DNA of 64,000 nucleotides. Origin: Hirudinaria manillensis (lineage: Eukaryota; Annelida; Clitellata; Hirudinida; Hirudinidae). The stretch covers positions 5,386,501 through 5,450,500 of the forward strand of contig CM067534.1 in assembly GCA_034509925.1 (NCBI GenBank), read 5' to 3'. The position numbers were made by a program, and so were the translations under genes. This document shows, piece by piece, positions 1-12,430 of the stretch. Within the stretch, counting starts at the first letter, position 1. The number at the start of each line of letters is the position of its first letter. The notes under the pieces were generated by a model, which saw nothing but the letters and a program-made list of their open reading frames with translations, was not told the origin of the DNA and ran no database searches.

Positions 1-1710
1 GATCATTTCTTGCTGAATAATCTCCATTTTTCTTAACGAAATTATTTTAAAAATGGATGTCAAAATATGAACCTGAAGATGGTTGAGTAGAACTGCCCTG
101 TTGCCCATGCTTACTCCGCAAATCTCACAAAGTTCTACCGTCGAAGAATGTTTCACGGCAGTCCTGCCATCCTTGATCAAGCTGTTCCCATTATTTCCAA
201 CCGTGCTAGTGGAATGTTGCATGCTGGAGTACATGTTCCTAGAAATGTTGGCCTGGAGGGATTCATTCGACCTTGGCATTACCGACGACTGGGTGTAATA
301 ACCTTGGTTGTTGAGGTGGTAGTTTGAAGAATAATTGCTGGCTACATTGGTCAAATAGTTTGAATATCTTTGCTGATTTGATGAATAGGATCCTTGTTGG
401 ATGAACTTCCTCTTTAATGGAATATCAGCATCTGCTGGTAATGGCTGGAGATTGCAACCGATGACGAATCTTTTGGAACATGTTATCATGTGGGTATCAA
501 TTTTGAGTTGATTTTTGGCTTCATATGAGCAAAAGGAGCATTTGTATGGAGACATCTGAAAGCAAGCATCCATTCAATAGATATGATAAAAAGAAACATA
601 AAAAAACAGACTACACAATAATGAACTCACTTTCTTTCTCAATCGACCAGTCATACTGTGGTCTGATTTCATGTGAGCAATGAAATGAGATGGCCACCTT
701 GTCTTGAATTCTCTACAGCAACAGCAAACATGATTTGTACCTCCTTCGATGCGTCCATATTCCTGATGTAGTTGCATCACGTTGATAGAATCTGTAGCAA
801 AGACTCTACATTTGCACCTAGTAACATATGGCTTCAAACTATAAGGAGCATTCCGGACTTCTTGTTTGGAGTAAAATTCTTCCAACTTAGAGAGTTGCTC
901 CTTTTCACGATCTGAGAGTTTATTTTGGGAGTCTTTTGACATCTGTATTTCAATAAGATCCTTATAGACGTGCTGTCTAACGAGCTCGACTCCCAAATCG
1001 TGAAGCAAACGAGCAAATGCCGTGATGGAGGAATCTCCGGAAGTTGAATTTGTGCTGCCTTCGGTGTTTGGCTTACTACCGTTTGACTGACTCTTGACTG
1101 GCTTTTTTGAAATGTCATCATTGATAGGTGTTTGAGATTTTCCACAAGAATCAGAAGTGCCAATAATAATGACATCGCTGTCATTTTCTTTGTCAACTAT
1201 TTCAGAGTTAATGCATTTTCCCAATTCTGACTGTAAATTACTCTGAGTATCAGCTTCTGTATTTGTTTTAGTATTAGTAAGAGCTTCTGATTGACCAACT
1301 ATTATCTCACAGAAATCAGAATCATCTTTTGAAGGATTTAATACATCACTGGATCTTTTTTCAACTGTTGCTTTGTTGATGTCTTTCGAATCGATGTTTA
1401 AGCCCTCAACTTTTTCAACTTCAGTTTTGTGCATGCTGAAACCATTTTTAGAAAATAATTCCTCTGTCTTTATATTTTGAAATGACATATTCTCTTTTCT
1501 TTCTGAATCATTCAATGTTGTTGAAAATGTGATGGCTGGATCATTATTATGACCATTGGCCCTGCCTTCTTCTCTGTCATGATTTGAAACTGAATGTTCT
1601 AATCTTGTTTTGTCATTTACATTTGATTGGCCATTGCGATTCATTGGATCTTTGAATTTCATGATAGATACCACTGACTCTTGCCCTTTAGATGAGCCTT
1701 GATCGTTCAT
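1..1710 (-). CDS. C2H2/C2HC zinc-finger protein, 3' part outside window
   Basis: Likely nuclear DNA- or chromatin-binding protein; the ortholog is not recognised. Exon 1 (631-1710) starts at ATG 1710-1708, encodes 360 residues and ends at a GTGAGT donor in phase 0. Exon 2 (from 555 down to about 73, or to the window edge) opens after a TTTCAG-type acceptor in the same phase. Residues 1-220 are polar and low complexity, including two acidic-flanked DVIIIG/EIIVG-like stretches. A conserved-looking block follows (about residues 225-300, rich in Leu and Arg). Then comes a Cys-rich finger with CCCC and H-x4-H, a C-x2-C-x12-H-x3-C finger at the start of exon 2, a Ser/Asn/Tyr-rich linker, and a canonical C-x2-C-x12-H-x3-H finger at the end. 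A possible donor (CAG|GTTCAT) lies at 73/72, but the frame is also open to base 1. Multi-finger chromatin factors such as MEP-1 are one untested comparison. Confidence 0.7.
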
Positions 1711-3180
1711 TGTGATAGACTAAATTTCAAAATAAAGTATATTCACGTTAGCATTCGTTATCAACACGCCTTATTCTATTTAAAATCCATGCTATAAACG
1801 ACAAGACGATCTCTTTTTATGCGACGATCTATTTTTTACGATCTTAACAGAATCTAGTAGCAAATCGAAAATATCGGTCACGGTTATACGTTTGAAATAA
1901 AAAAAATGCGTTCGCCTCGAATACAATGCTTTGATTTGTCCCTTTCCTTGTCAAAAGTTCTTTGATGCCAAAATTTCTCTTAGACTATGCGCCGGTTCAT
2001 CGACTTAAATCATTCCATTTATCAAGGAAGCGAATCAAAACAAAGAGTTTACCTTTAGTGAGGGCTTTATTCAGTTCAAAACCGGACAAAAATAATCAAT
2101 CATAGAAAACCAAAATGGCCGCCTAATGAATATTTCGTCGAGTTGATTTATACAAGAACATGCAAGACACTGTGCGTGCTCGAAAGAGATACAATACAAA
2201 ACATACAAACGCAAGCTGCCCGTGTGTGTGCCTCTATACCTCCCCTAGCTCATTGCTTGTATCTGTAGCTACCCTTTGTATGCACTGGGTGAATTTTATA
2301 GCGCGCTTTCCAACATAATGGCTGGCTCTACAATGCACACTAAACACACAACTGCGCCATCCAACAACACGTGAAATTAATACTTTTTTCGATTTTAGTA
2401 ATTTTGGTTCATTAATTGCATCCCATTAACAAAAGTGGAGCTTAACCATTTAATCAGTTTTCTAGCATTCCTATTCACAAACTTATCGGAGCGCACATTT
2501 GCACAGCGTGCGTACGTACGGTCCGGTGACGCCTATGATAAGCTCGCATGGCTCTGGACTCAGCTAAAAGTATGGCCTGACCGAGGCGAATCGTCAGTTT
2601 ATATCCCCGATTCGAGCAAATTTTAAAATTAGTGAGAGAAACCTTCGATCGCGGCAACATCATCTGAGGGTCAAGACCCTCCTTATGTTATAAGTGACTT
2701 TAGGCAACCGTTCTAAAAAAATGTTATTTTGATAGGCAGAGAAATCATTGTTGAATTCTCATATTCTCACAATCCTCCCCCAAACAACGATGTACAATCC
2801 ATACAAAAAAATATCTCAAGTTTTTATTGATCATGCTCATTGGTGATTGCAGGAAGATCCCCTGTATCGGGATCACTTACAAGCACTTTGTATAAACCTC
2901 ACTCAGAGAACGAGGGTTTTGAAATCACTTTTGTTTTAATAAGAGCAGACCTACGAGTGTAAAAAACATTTTAAAAAAATTGGCTGATAAACTTTAGGCT
3001 TAAAACACAAATGCCCTGATTTAGGATTGTGGCTAATCTAATATATCAAACCCACAGCAAATAAAAAATACAATCATGGAAGATGGAAGTGTTAAGGCAA
3101 TATTAATTGAATTGCTTCACAAATCTTTGTTTATGTAAATGTTCATATCCTAATCAAAATCATATCAGAATATCAGCCAT
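1711..3180. other. Intergenic: zinc-finger promoter side and PPP4R1 3' flank
   Basis: No supported gene. The 600 bases next to 1710 are the upstream region of the minus-strand zinc-finger gene. A GC-richer stretch lies around 2490-2610 but has no coding signal beyond two short opposing open frames. The right part holds the presumed 3' UTR of PPP4R1. Confidence 0.5.
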
Positions 3181-6100
3181 TCAATGTTCCATTGTTAGAA
3201 TCATGTTGTCTGTTTGATGTACACTGATGGTTTGGATGTTTAAATCTGGCCTTTCCTCACATTTCGAGACGAACTCATTCAAATAAGAGGCAGGCATAGT
3301 TTCGGACGACTCCTGCGTCTCGGTCGTAGCGGTAAGTTCGGATTCTGTCGGCTGGAGGTGTGGCGCATAAGTCGACAACATCTTCCTGACATCAGAATCC
3401 GAGTCTTTCCTAAGATTTTCCACCATCTTGAGGAACGACTCTTGCAGACGGTTACTCGGTTTTAAGAAATAATCTACAAACAGTTGTGATTTCATTACTA
3501 AATTTTGAAACAATTTTGAAAATAGTAATAAAAACAAACCATCGTGAACAAGATGCCTGAAGACACATTTGGCAACGGCCAGCCTGACGTTCGGAACGCG
3601 ATCCTGTGAAAGGGTGATGATGCAAGGGAGGAAAGTCTCGGCAAAACAATCTTGGCTCAAACATCGCGTTTCCATCAAGTTGCTGCACAAGTGAGCAAAC
3701 CTGGTTTAAAAAAAAAAGCATTTTTTATTCAGTATTTTTATTGCAATCGACCAATGCAATAAAAAATTCTGTCTAAAGAAACAAAGCAGATATAAGAAAA
3801 AAAAACATAATAAAAATCCATTATCCATTAGTCTTACAGTTGGCGCCTCCCGTAGTTTGTTGACTGACAGAGTCTTGTTTTAATACATTCAACAAAGTCA
3901 CACCAGAGTTGTGCACAGACATCCAGGGACAGCTTTGCAATAACCTTGCTGAGCTAGTTTAATGTAATTGAGAATAAATTATAAATACAAATCAAAGTAA
4001 AAAAAAATATAAATTCTATTTCTATTAAGATGTAGATTTTGCAGAAGTAAGAAATAAACTCACTACGTGCACGGACATGTAGCGAACTTGAGCTACTTTG
4101 TCGTCTGCCAGGACGAGAGCCACTGAGGTAAGATGTTCAACAACATCGGTGGGCGAGTAGAGATCTAACAGATCTATGAGCTGTCTGTTGGATAAACATT
4201 ATGTTAGACATTAAGATCGTTAATAAATGATTAACTGAAATTACAAATTTTCCATCCAGCTTTATTTATAAATATCCAGCAAGCAGATAATCTCATAAAA
4301 CTGTAGCTTTATAACATTTTGAGTTTGTTAAACCAAACATTACCAGAACCACTAGATTTGTCAAAATAAAAACTATTTGTGAGCATTATCTTTTACTATA
4401 TATAATAATATGTAATAAAATGTCTTGAGTTTTAGTATCGCCATCAGTTTAATAGGCTTCAACGAGACACTAAAGACACTAAAGAAGAGAATGAATCGTA
4501 CTCTGTCAGATCTAGTCTGAATCTCCAGTTTCTAGAATTGTCAGTTGTCAGAAAATCTGCAATCTTTGGGAGATATTGTCTTCTAATATCATGCCTTAGG
4601 AGCTGCAGAAGCATGTTCATATTATTAATTATAATATTAATTAATCCATATTATTAATCTTATAATATTAAACATGTTACTATTCCAAAATGTGCAATTG
4701 AAAAGTCCTTCTAACCCTAAGGAAGTCCGTAAGATGCTTCAAGATTCCTATGCGAACCTCATCCAAATCCTTGAAGAAGTCGTCAAAGATCGGCAGCAGG
4801 TCAGACATCGTCAACTCTTCGCCCAATATCACGGCCATCTCGTGTATAGACGAAGATAGAGTTCTGCGTACTTTCCACTGTTTTGGAACAATTAAATTAT
4901 TTGATAAAAGTGCAAAAATAATCTTAATTTGATATATATATATTTCTTATTTCTTTTTTTTCTGCTCTGACATTCATGTTCTAAAATGTTGGTAGGCAAC
5001 TTGAGGTAGACATTCATTGGCACGCATATTCAAAAGTAATGAAAAATGCCAATGAAAATGAACTATAACTCAGTCACAATCATACAAAATTAATACATAT
5101 TTACATGCAAAACTACATAAATATAACATTGGGTTATAGCTTTATGAAGCCTAGTAAAGTAGATAGAATATCAACAGATTATCATTGCTTGATGAATAAT
5201 CTATAAATAGCATAATATTATTTTTAAAAAAGTTGAAAACTTCCTTGTGGCCAGCAAAATGAAACATTGCAGACAAGATTGCAAGATCTTAATTACTGCT
5301 GAGAATGACCCGGGCACGAATAATCACCTGCAAATCTCTTGCAAGCCTTTCGTACGCGGACTTCAGTAGATACCAATTCCTTCTTCCGAGGGCAAATGCG
5401 ACAGCAGGGAAACTGAAAGCGCAGTGTTTCATAATTTCTGCGTCCACCGTTTGGCTGTTGCTGGTGTCAACCATGCTGAGGTAGTGGTGCAACAGTTCTG
5501 GCGGGATGGCAAATTGCTGCGGATCGAATGGTTAGTTACATTGTTCTCCAAATTTCAATCGAGAGATAAATGACGGGAGCTAATGATTACCTGAGAGTCA
5601 TCTGAGGACAATTCAAGGCATTCCTGATCATCACAGTCTGAGAATATGAAAGCAATTAGAAATAAATTCACCCAAAAATCTCAGTGTTCCTCATCCAAAT
5701 TCATTAAACACTCCCCGTTAAGAATATATAATTAGTCAAAGTTACAAAGAAAATTTATGGAGCTCTTGAAAAGTAGACGTTGGTCAGAATTCCTTACCAA
5801 TCAAAGTCTCGTTTTTTGAAACAACAGTCGAGAGATGTTCTTCGTTTAAAACAGGATTATCATCATTCTGGGATGACTCACTCTTCTCAGAATCTCTTAA
5901 GCTTTTGTTCTCATTTTCTAGGTCACATCTGTCTGGACTTTCATAAATTGTCGAATCTAAAGACAAAAAGGTAATGTTCAAGACAGTCAGTTGTATAAAG
6001 CAAAGCTATGCTAATCATACCACAGTTCAGGATATTGTCTTCAACAACGCTGTCTGAATCATTGCCAACTTTTTCAGAAGAAAAACATTTTCCAGCTTCA

Positions 6101-9100
6101 GTTGTTTCGTCAGATTTTGATTTTTTTGACGAGGCACCTTCAGAATCTGGGGAGACCTCGGCCAGAGGGGTCCTCCAGTAGTTGAATGAGGTATACTCGG
6201 GTACAAAGTCCTCGCCGACGACGTCGACTATCGGACCTCTCACTTCCGATGAAGATCTTTTTTGAAAATAAAAGACGCACTCAACTCGAGCACAAAAAAA
6301 TGTTATTTAAATATGTTAATCTAACTTTGTGTTGGTTATCACAGCCAAAGAACATTGTTTGTGTTTTGATCGTGCTTCTTCTTGAGCAACATTTTCAACA
6401 ATTTCTTCAACAGATGGTACATCTTCTCTGGATAAAATATTAGCCTCAACTTAATAGCTGCAGAGGGTGCAATAGCACAGGTACCAAAAAAAGATTATAA
6501 TTTGAGATCTCCCAATTGCTATATTTAAATAAATCAAAATCTATCTGGTTTAATAAGATTTGAAAAGGTTTACTATTGGTTACACTTCTAATTTCAAGTT
6601 TATGTTTGGCATATTTAGGAACAAATAAATTTGATCATTCCATAAATTATTATATTAATAAATTTTATAACAAGGTAGTATATTTACTATATTATTTACA
6701 ACCATATTGTTTTCAAATCTGTGAAATGAAATAGCATTGCAAGACTTACTCTATCCTTGGATGGTGAATAATTTTTCCATCCTCAGATAAAGAGAGACCC
6801 GTATATAAAGGGTCAGCAAATGTGGATATAAATGCTCCTAAAGACTGAAATGCTGCCAGTCTCACCTGAAAATTTGAGATTTTGTTCAATGTAATTAAAT
6901 AAATGTCTAATATTCCTCATTAACATTATTAATCGAGTTGATGTTTTGGCCTATAACCAACCTAAGATGTTAATGTTAAAAATAACAGATTAAATTCAAG
7001 CAAATTGAAGATGAGGAGACAACATAAAAGCCCCATCTAACCCATCTCGATTGATCTGATAGAAGACCAATGAAAAGCCTTGACAGCTCTCCTCTTCTCA
7101 CTGCCATAGAGCACGCCCTAGAAACCTGCATGAAGCACTCCGTGCAGGCATTTCTCACACCCCAAACATCATCTTCGCAAAGGTTTGCAAATTTTGGAAG
7201 CTGACGATAGACAAACACTTGTGAAATCAAGACCTCAAATAACTTGAAAAACTGTGTTACTAACGAGCTTCGTCTCCGTAAGGTCGCTACCAACGACGCG
7301 GCATATCTCTCCAAAGTTTGTTGCGCACACCTACAATAAAGTAGCTTAAATGAATTGTGTTCTCCATCTATATGAAAGATGGGTTTGAAGCCTAATCTAT
7401 TCAGCCAGTCATACCTAGCTGTAAGTAGGACAGCCAAGACTTTAAATTGGTCAAGTTAAGGGACAAACTTTCATTACAAATACAATATAAGAATAAATGC
7501 GAAATGGTTATTTGACATTTTATTTCTTTTTCTTTTGATAATCTGCTGATCATCAATAAGGTTTTAATTTTAATTTTTGCTCAATATACTACTAAATACA
7601 AATATTTTCTAGATTTTAAATGATTGAATCATTCAGTATGTTACATTGACTATTAAATAAACAAACCATCATCATCAATTTCATTGATGAAACATAAAAT
7701 ATTTCACAGACCAATGACGACAAATAACTTACCTAAACTTAAAATGGGATGTTATTATTATTACTATTGTTATTATTATTATTATTAAAACTAATAAATA
7801 ACATAGAAGCTCTAACCTAACTAACTAATCCTAACTCCCTAACTAATAGGAACTAACCAATAAAATATTGTGGCCTAACCTTCCTAACATGGAATAGTGC
7901 ATCGCTGCACATGTAAAGGAACTTGTCTAAAAATGCCCTCGTTGTTATTTCTGCTCCCAGCAATGGTGCCAATTTAGTCATCATCTGGTAATAACAGAAT
8001 ATTTCAAGTTAAATTCAATAATTATTTAATTCAGAAAATGACGACCCTAAAGTTTTGACTAAGTAATCACAAAAGTGATGCATTGGAACATTAAAATGAA
8101 ACTAATTGGAACTAATTGTCTCATGAAATTCTGAACGTACCACAATGGCCTCAGCTCTGAAATCATCGAGACCATCCGGTTCTGCTAAGTCGAGTAGCAC
8201 GGGTACAATCACCACCTCGATGTCGGCTACAACATTTAGACCATTAACTTGCAACAAAATGGAACGGATGTATCAATGAATAAATGAATGAATACCATGT
8301 GAAACAATCCCATCCTGAGTTATGGCAAGCATTGATGACTGACTAGTCTTTCTAACCTATAAAGAAGAATGTCATTGATAAAAAAATAATTAAGCCTTTC
8401 AATATAGTACGATTAACTTTATTCACATCTTGGAATGCATTTCAGAAAGATAAATTTGAAAACGATTAGCCACCTATAAATTCATCTGCCATAAAAATTA
8501 AGCCACAATTTTAAACAAAATAGCAACATAAGAAACAAGAAACATTTAAGGCCAACAATCAACATAATATGCTGCATAATTAAAAGCACTCATTGGTTGC
8601 TTCAGAAACAATATTATCATCCTTTGTAAAGAGAATATTACCTGAGCATTGCAATCTTGTAGGCATTTTACCAGTGGGGGAACAATATATAAAGAGATGA
8701 ATGATTGATCAAATTGTGATTCTTGTATGTATATGGATATGGCATAAACCTGCTCCATTATTTCAGTCCGCACTGCACTGTCTTAATAAAATTATCGTTC
8801 AGTTATTAACCGATGAATATATCGGGTCACTACATATTCTTTTTAAAGTTACTTTAATGTTGAATCAATCCAAAATAAATATTTTAAATCATCTTATTGA
8901 TTAATAGATATCATCTGATAACATCTATTCAAATGTCATCAATGGCATTTTAAAAAAATCCTCATGAATATCTATTTATCACATTATTTATTTCAGCAAC
9001 ACAATGGTACAATTAACTCTGTTTTAGAAATTTCAAAAATTACCAACCTAAATCAGAGGCTAGCTTAATTATAGCCTGCAACACTTTCTCCACATCTGCA

Positions 9101-9754
9101 GGATTATCAACAGCTTTTAATGTCTCCAGGAGATTTTTGGCAACAACTTGTCTGAAATCATTAACAATTTCCACATTTTGCAATTTCCATTAATTATGTG
9201 GCAAAATTTCAATTGCAGTTATATATCATAAGAAATGTTGATCAATCTGCCAGTTGTGATTAAACAATAAACCTCAAAGTTACATGTTTCAATTCATATA
9301 AATATAATATCACTATTGATATCTACCGAGTGTAAGAATGTTCGCTGAGTATATGCTTCTCCAGCTTCTGTAATGGACTGAGCCCATAATCAGAGTTATT
9401 TGTGTCTGAATCGTATCCCTCGGATGTGATTAGCAATCCATTATCACCTGTGCAATACGTTTGAATAATAACATAGTGTGCAAATATCAATCTTAGCGAA
9501 ACTATTGAGATTCTTTAGATTTAGAAGCTGTATTTATACTTCTTAGTAAATGCAATAAGGTAGATAGAAAACAATGAAAGTGGTATTTAATAAGTTACCG
9601 GAATCCGAACTCTCATCGCTATCTGCCTCATAAAATTGAATGTCTAAAATAATGAAAAGGGAGTGTTCCTTAGTTTAAATTTTATATAAAACACATATTT
9701 AATTCAAAAATAACAATACAGAGCCTCGAAGAACGCATACAACTAACCGGCCAT
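3181..9754 (-). CDS. PPP4R1: Serine/threonine-protein phosphatase 4 regulatory subunit 1
   Basis: HEAT/ARM-repeat regulatory subunit of the PP4 phosphatase, expected in cytosol and nucleus. Coding exons (minus): 9748-9754, 9599-9643, 9327-9447, 9048-9151, 8642-8781, 8296-8356, 8141-8226, 7880-7984, 7265-7330, 7042-7200, 6750-6865, 6326-6427, 6021-6256, 5798-5956, 5591-5637, 5328-5516, 4716-4877, 4502-4602, 4067-4184, 3838-3953, 3540-3700, 3181-3473. They sum to 2694 nt, in frame, giving 897 aa; from memory vertebrate PPP4R1 is about 950. Family blocks include DDVWGVRNACTECFMQVS in exon 10, NYWRTPLAEV in exon 13, YLSMVDTSNSQTVDAEI in exon 16, KDLDEVRIGILKHL in exon 17, DNSRNWRFR in exon 18 and DRVPNVRLAVAK in exon 21. 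A low-complexity acidic Ser/Glu linker (exons 13-15) separates the two repeat halves, as in the family. The first coding exon contributes only seven bases (ATGGCCG). Identity is secure; a few splice sites could shift by a codon. Confidence 0.95.
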
Positions 9755-11031
9755 ATTGGCTACACCTACAAAAATATCACGATATTTGATTGGCTAACAT
9801 GGAACGATCGCTGGGTTTAATTGGCTGACATTTTTTTTTCAATGTCAATAAAAGATACTTCTTAACTCTTTAGCTAAACATTGACTAATTCAAATAATAT
9901 TTCAAAGTGTGATAAAGAATATTTTCGTTTTTAAGGTAACTTAAGGCTTACTACTGGTGAGTGTTTTAAAATAGATTGGCAAATTTAATTATTTCACAAT
10001 ATTACAGAGCAAATATATTATTTTTCTTTGCACCTAATATTTGCGGTGATGGAATACTCAAAAAAAAAAACTACTCACTGTTACAACTAATTAAACAGCA
10101 ACTAGTTACAGTCACAGTTGCTTTAAGACAAAATTCGGTAGGCATTTTTTAATTGGAGATTCTCTAAAAATCGATGTAAGGTCTGATGATATAACATAAC
10201 AGAACAGAACAAAAAGTTGTAGTGGATAGAACTTACAGTAGATCGAAATCTGTTATTATCACTCTATATTATTAAAACTGGTATTGATCATGCACGACGA
10301 CCTTTGTCATACCATGCCATGGTGCTTGTTGATAACAATGATGAAGCTGGTTTAACTATATTTTATGCAATTTCACACACCGTACAGGGGAAACGGCTTT
10401 TATTAGCATCGTACAAAAAACCAATCCAAAATATAGAGCTAAAACCTAAAAGCTTAAAACAGGCCAAACTCTGTAATATATATTAACATGCATGTTACAT
10501 TTCAAAAGAAGTTCACAAAATTCGTTGGGCATGGTTTATTTTTTTCTCTATGTAAAAATTCGACCAGCCTGAGACACTTTGAACAATCAAGCTACAGTTA
10601 CCAAATATTGCACATGATATTTGGTGCTCATTAATAACATAAAATCTACGTCGTAGATAGATCGCACCATCTCAAAATTTTGGTAACTTCCTTTACTCAT
10701 TAGCAGTAGCTTGATAGCCCTTTCAGAAAAGTTACTAAAGCAGTGAAAGGGTTCATTACATATTTGTCAGTAATAAAAATAGCTTGAACGATTTCATTAG
10801 GGGGTATTTTATTTATTAAATCCCAAGCTTCAGTTATAAGTTTGCCAAAGTTTAATAAGCAGAAGGCATAGCTTATTCCAGCACACTTTTTTTTTCCAAA
10901 ACTGATATTTAGCACCTTTGCACTGCATCATTAGGACATCCCCAACCACTAAGGAACAACTAATAACCCAGTAAGGTTAGATTATTTATTATAAGACACA
11001 AAACAAAACATAATTCATGAAAGATGTTAGC
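9755..11031. other. Intergenic between PPP4R1 and MRPL24
   Basis: Holds the PPP4R1 promoter side and the MRPL24 3' flank. Open frames at 10304-10486 (+) and 10700-10915 (-) have no recognisable domain, no splice partners and no conserved block, so neither is called a gene. Confidence 0.5.
10985..10990 (-). terminator. Polyadenylation signal AATAAA of MRPL24
   Basis: TTTATT on the plus strand reads AATAAA on the minus strand, about 42 nt after the MRPL24 stop codon. Confidence 0.55.
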
Positions 11032-12078
11032 TCAATGCCAATATGTTCTACGCCTCTTTCTTGTTTCCACAATGCCCATCTCATTATTGATGTCATCTTC
11101 AAATGTACACAGTTTTGGCTGGAAAGTGACCTCCAGCAGATCTTTCTCTAAAGTATCCTTTTCCGAAGCTAATGACAATTACAAGCATTTATAATTATAT
11201 CTGTGACATAATTATACGAATATTACTATCATAATCAAAGCATCCTACCAGAATATAAACTCGGGTTGATTAGATCATCTCCCTCCTGAGCTCCACTAGG
11301 CAAAGGAATTACTCTTCCAGTCCGAACGGATACCCTGACTCTTTCTCCATTTTCCAGGTATTTCCACTCCACTTCTGTTGGCTGACTATATAATTTAACG
11401 TAGATTTAATGTATGAATCACATTTTATTTTGGATAAACGAACAAAACCAACCAATCAGAAGGGTCTACTAGCTTAACTTGGGTGTGCACTAGTAAAGGT
11501 TTTTCATTTTTTACGCATATGGGTGCCTGATCAGGCCTAAGTTGATGCATGTCATAAACCTGCAATATATAAAAAAAACCATTGTAGCATTTTTAAAAAA
11601 CTCCAAGTAATTGCTTTCCACAGCACGGAAAATATTGGGAAACGGTGACAAATACAAAAATTAACTTACACAGTTCAATCCTTCAACATAAACCCAATTC
11701 CTCTCCTTGACCATGCCATTAATTAAGCCTTGTTTTCCTTTATCATTCCCAACCAAAATTTGAACCTGCAAGCCAATCATGCATAAGTCAACATATTTAA
11801 TAAGGGCATTGACATCACTGAACCCATCTTACCCTGTCACCTTTAAAAATGTTCCAATCCTTTATGGGCTCAACAGGTATCCTGTTGACGTAGGTGCCCG
11901 CATTTTCTTTTTTAAATTCAGCAGTCCACGGTTTATGTTCGCCATAGTACCACTCCTTTTTCACCACTTCTTTCCAACCAGTTATAGGATTCCATGTCCT
12001 TCTTAATGTCGAATGAGTAAGCTCCCTCTCTATATATCTTTTGAAATATCTCGACATACAAGGCAACGTGAACCGCAT
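11032..12078 (-). CDS. MRPL24: Mitochondrial large ribosomal subunit protein uL24m
   Basis: Component of the mitochondrial 39S-type large ribosomal subunit. Five exons (minus): 11833-12078, 11670-11765, 11453-11559, 11249-11385, 11032-11168. Phases agree and give 240 aa; from memory the human protein has 216. The N-terminus is basic and short, suitable for mitochondrial import. A KOW-type core spans exons 1-3: [10 protein letters not shown] then [30 protein letters not shown]. It is followed by VKLVDPSD and, across the exon 3/4 junction, [19 protein letters not shown], the family's closing block. Exon 4 uses the acceptor TATATAG|TCAGCC, not the next AG, because only that keeps the frame. The gene is divergently paired with OSGEP, 352 bp apart. 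Confidence 0.93.
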
Positions 12079-12430
12079 ATCGAACCACTATGTGTCTATA
12101 TTGTGTACACTGCCCGCAAATGACCTAGACATATAACTTGTTTTGGTGATTTCGTAGTTAATTTAGCAAAATATTGGAATTAAATAATTTAAAATCAAAA
12201 TTATTAAAAAAGCATAATAGTAATATTTAGCCATTACATTACAAGATTTATTTATTATTATTTAACAAGTTAACTTGTCTAAAACTAACTACAACATTTA
12301 AAACGCAAATTTTATTGCAATATTTTAGTAGTCTAAATAATTAAAAGGTTTTTAGTGATCACATTTATTTCCTTAGATTGTGTTTATATTTTTATCTTGC
12401 GCCGATAAATAGTCAACAGTAACATTCAAC
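12079..12430. promoter_or_regulatory. Shared head-to-head promoter region MRPL24/OSGEP
   Basis: 352 bp separate the two start codons, which point away from each other. The stretch is AT-rich with no clear TATA box, consistent with a bidirectional housekeeping promoter. Transcription start sites cannot be seen from the sequence. Confidence 0.5.

Noticed and set aside
10304..10486. Open frame resembling a transposase fragment (AGLTIFYAISHTVQGKRLLL).
   Set aside because: Similarity too vague, no flanking terminal repeats and no second exon.
10700..10915. Minus-strand 71-codon open frame.
   Set aside because: No start context, splice partner or recognisable domain; surroundings are non-coding.
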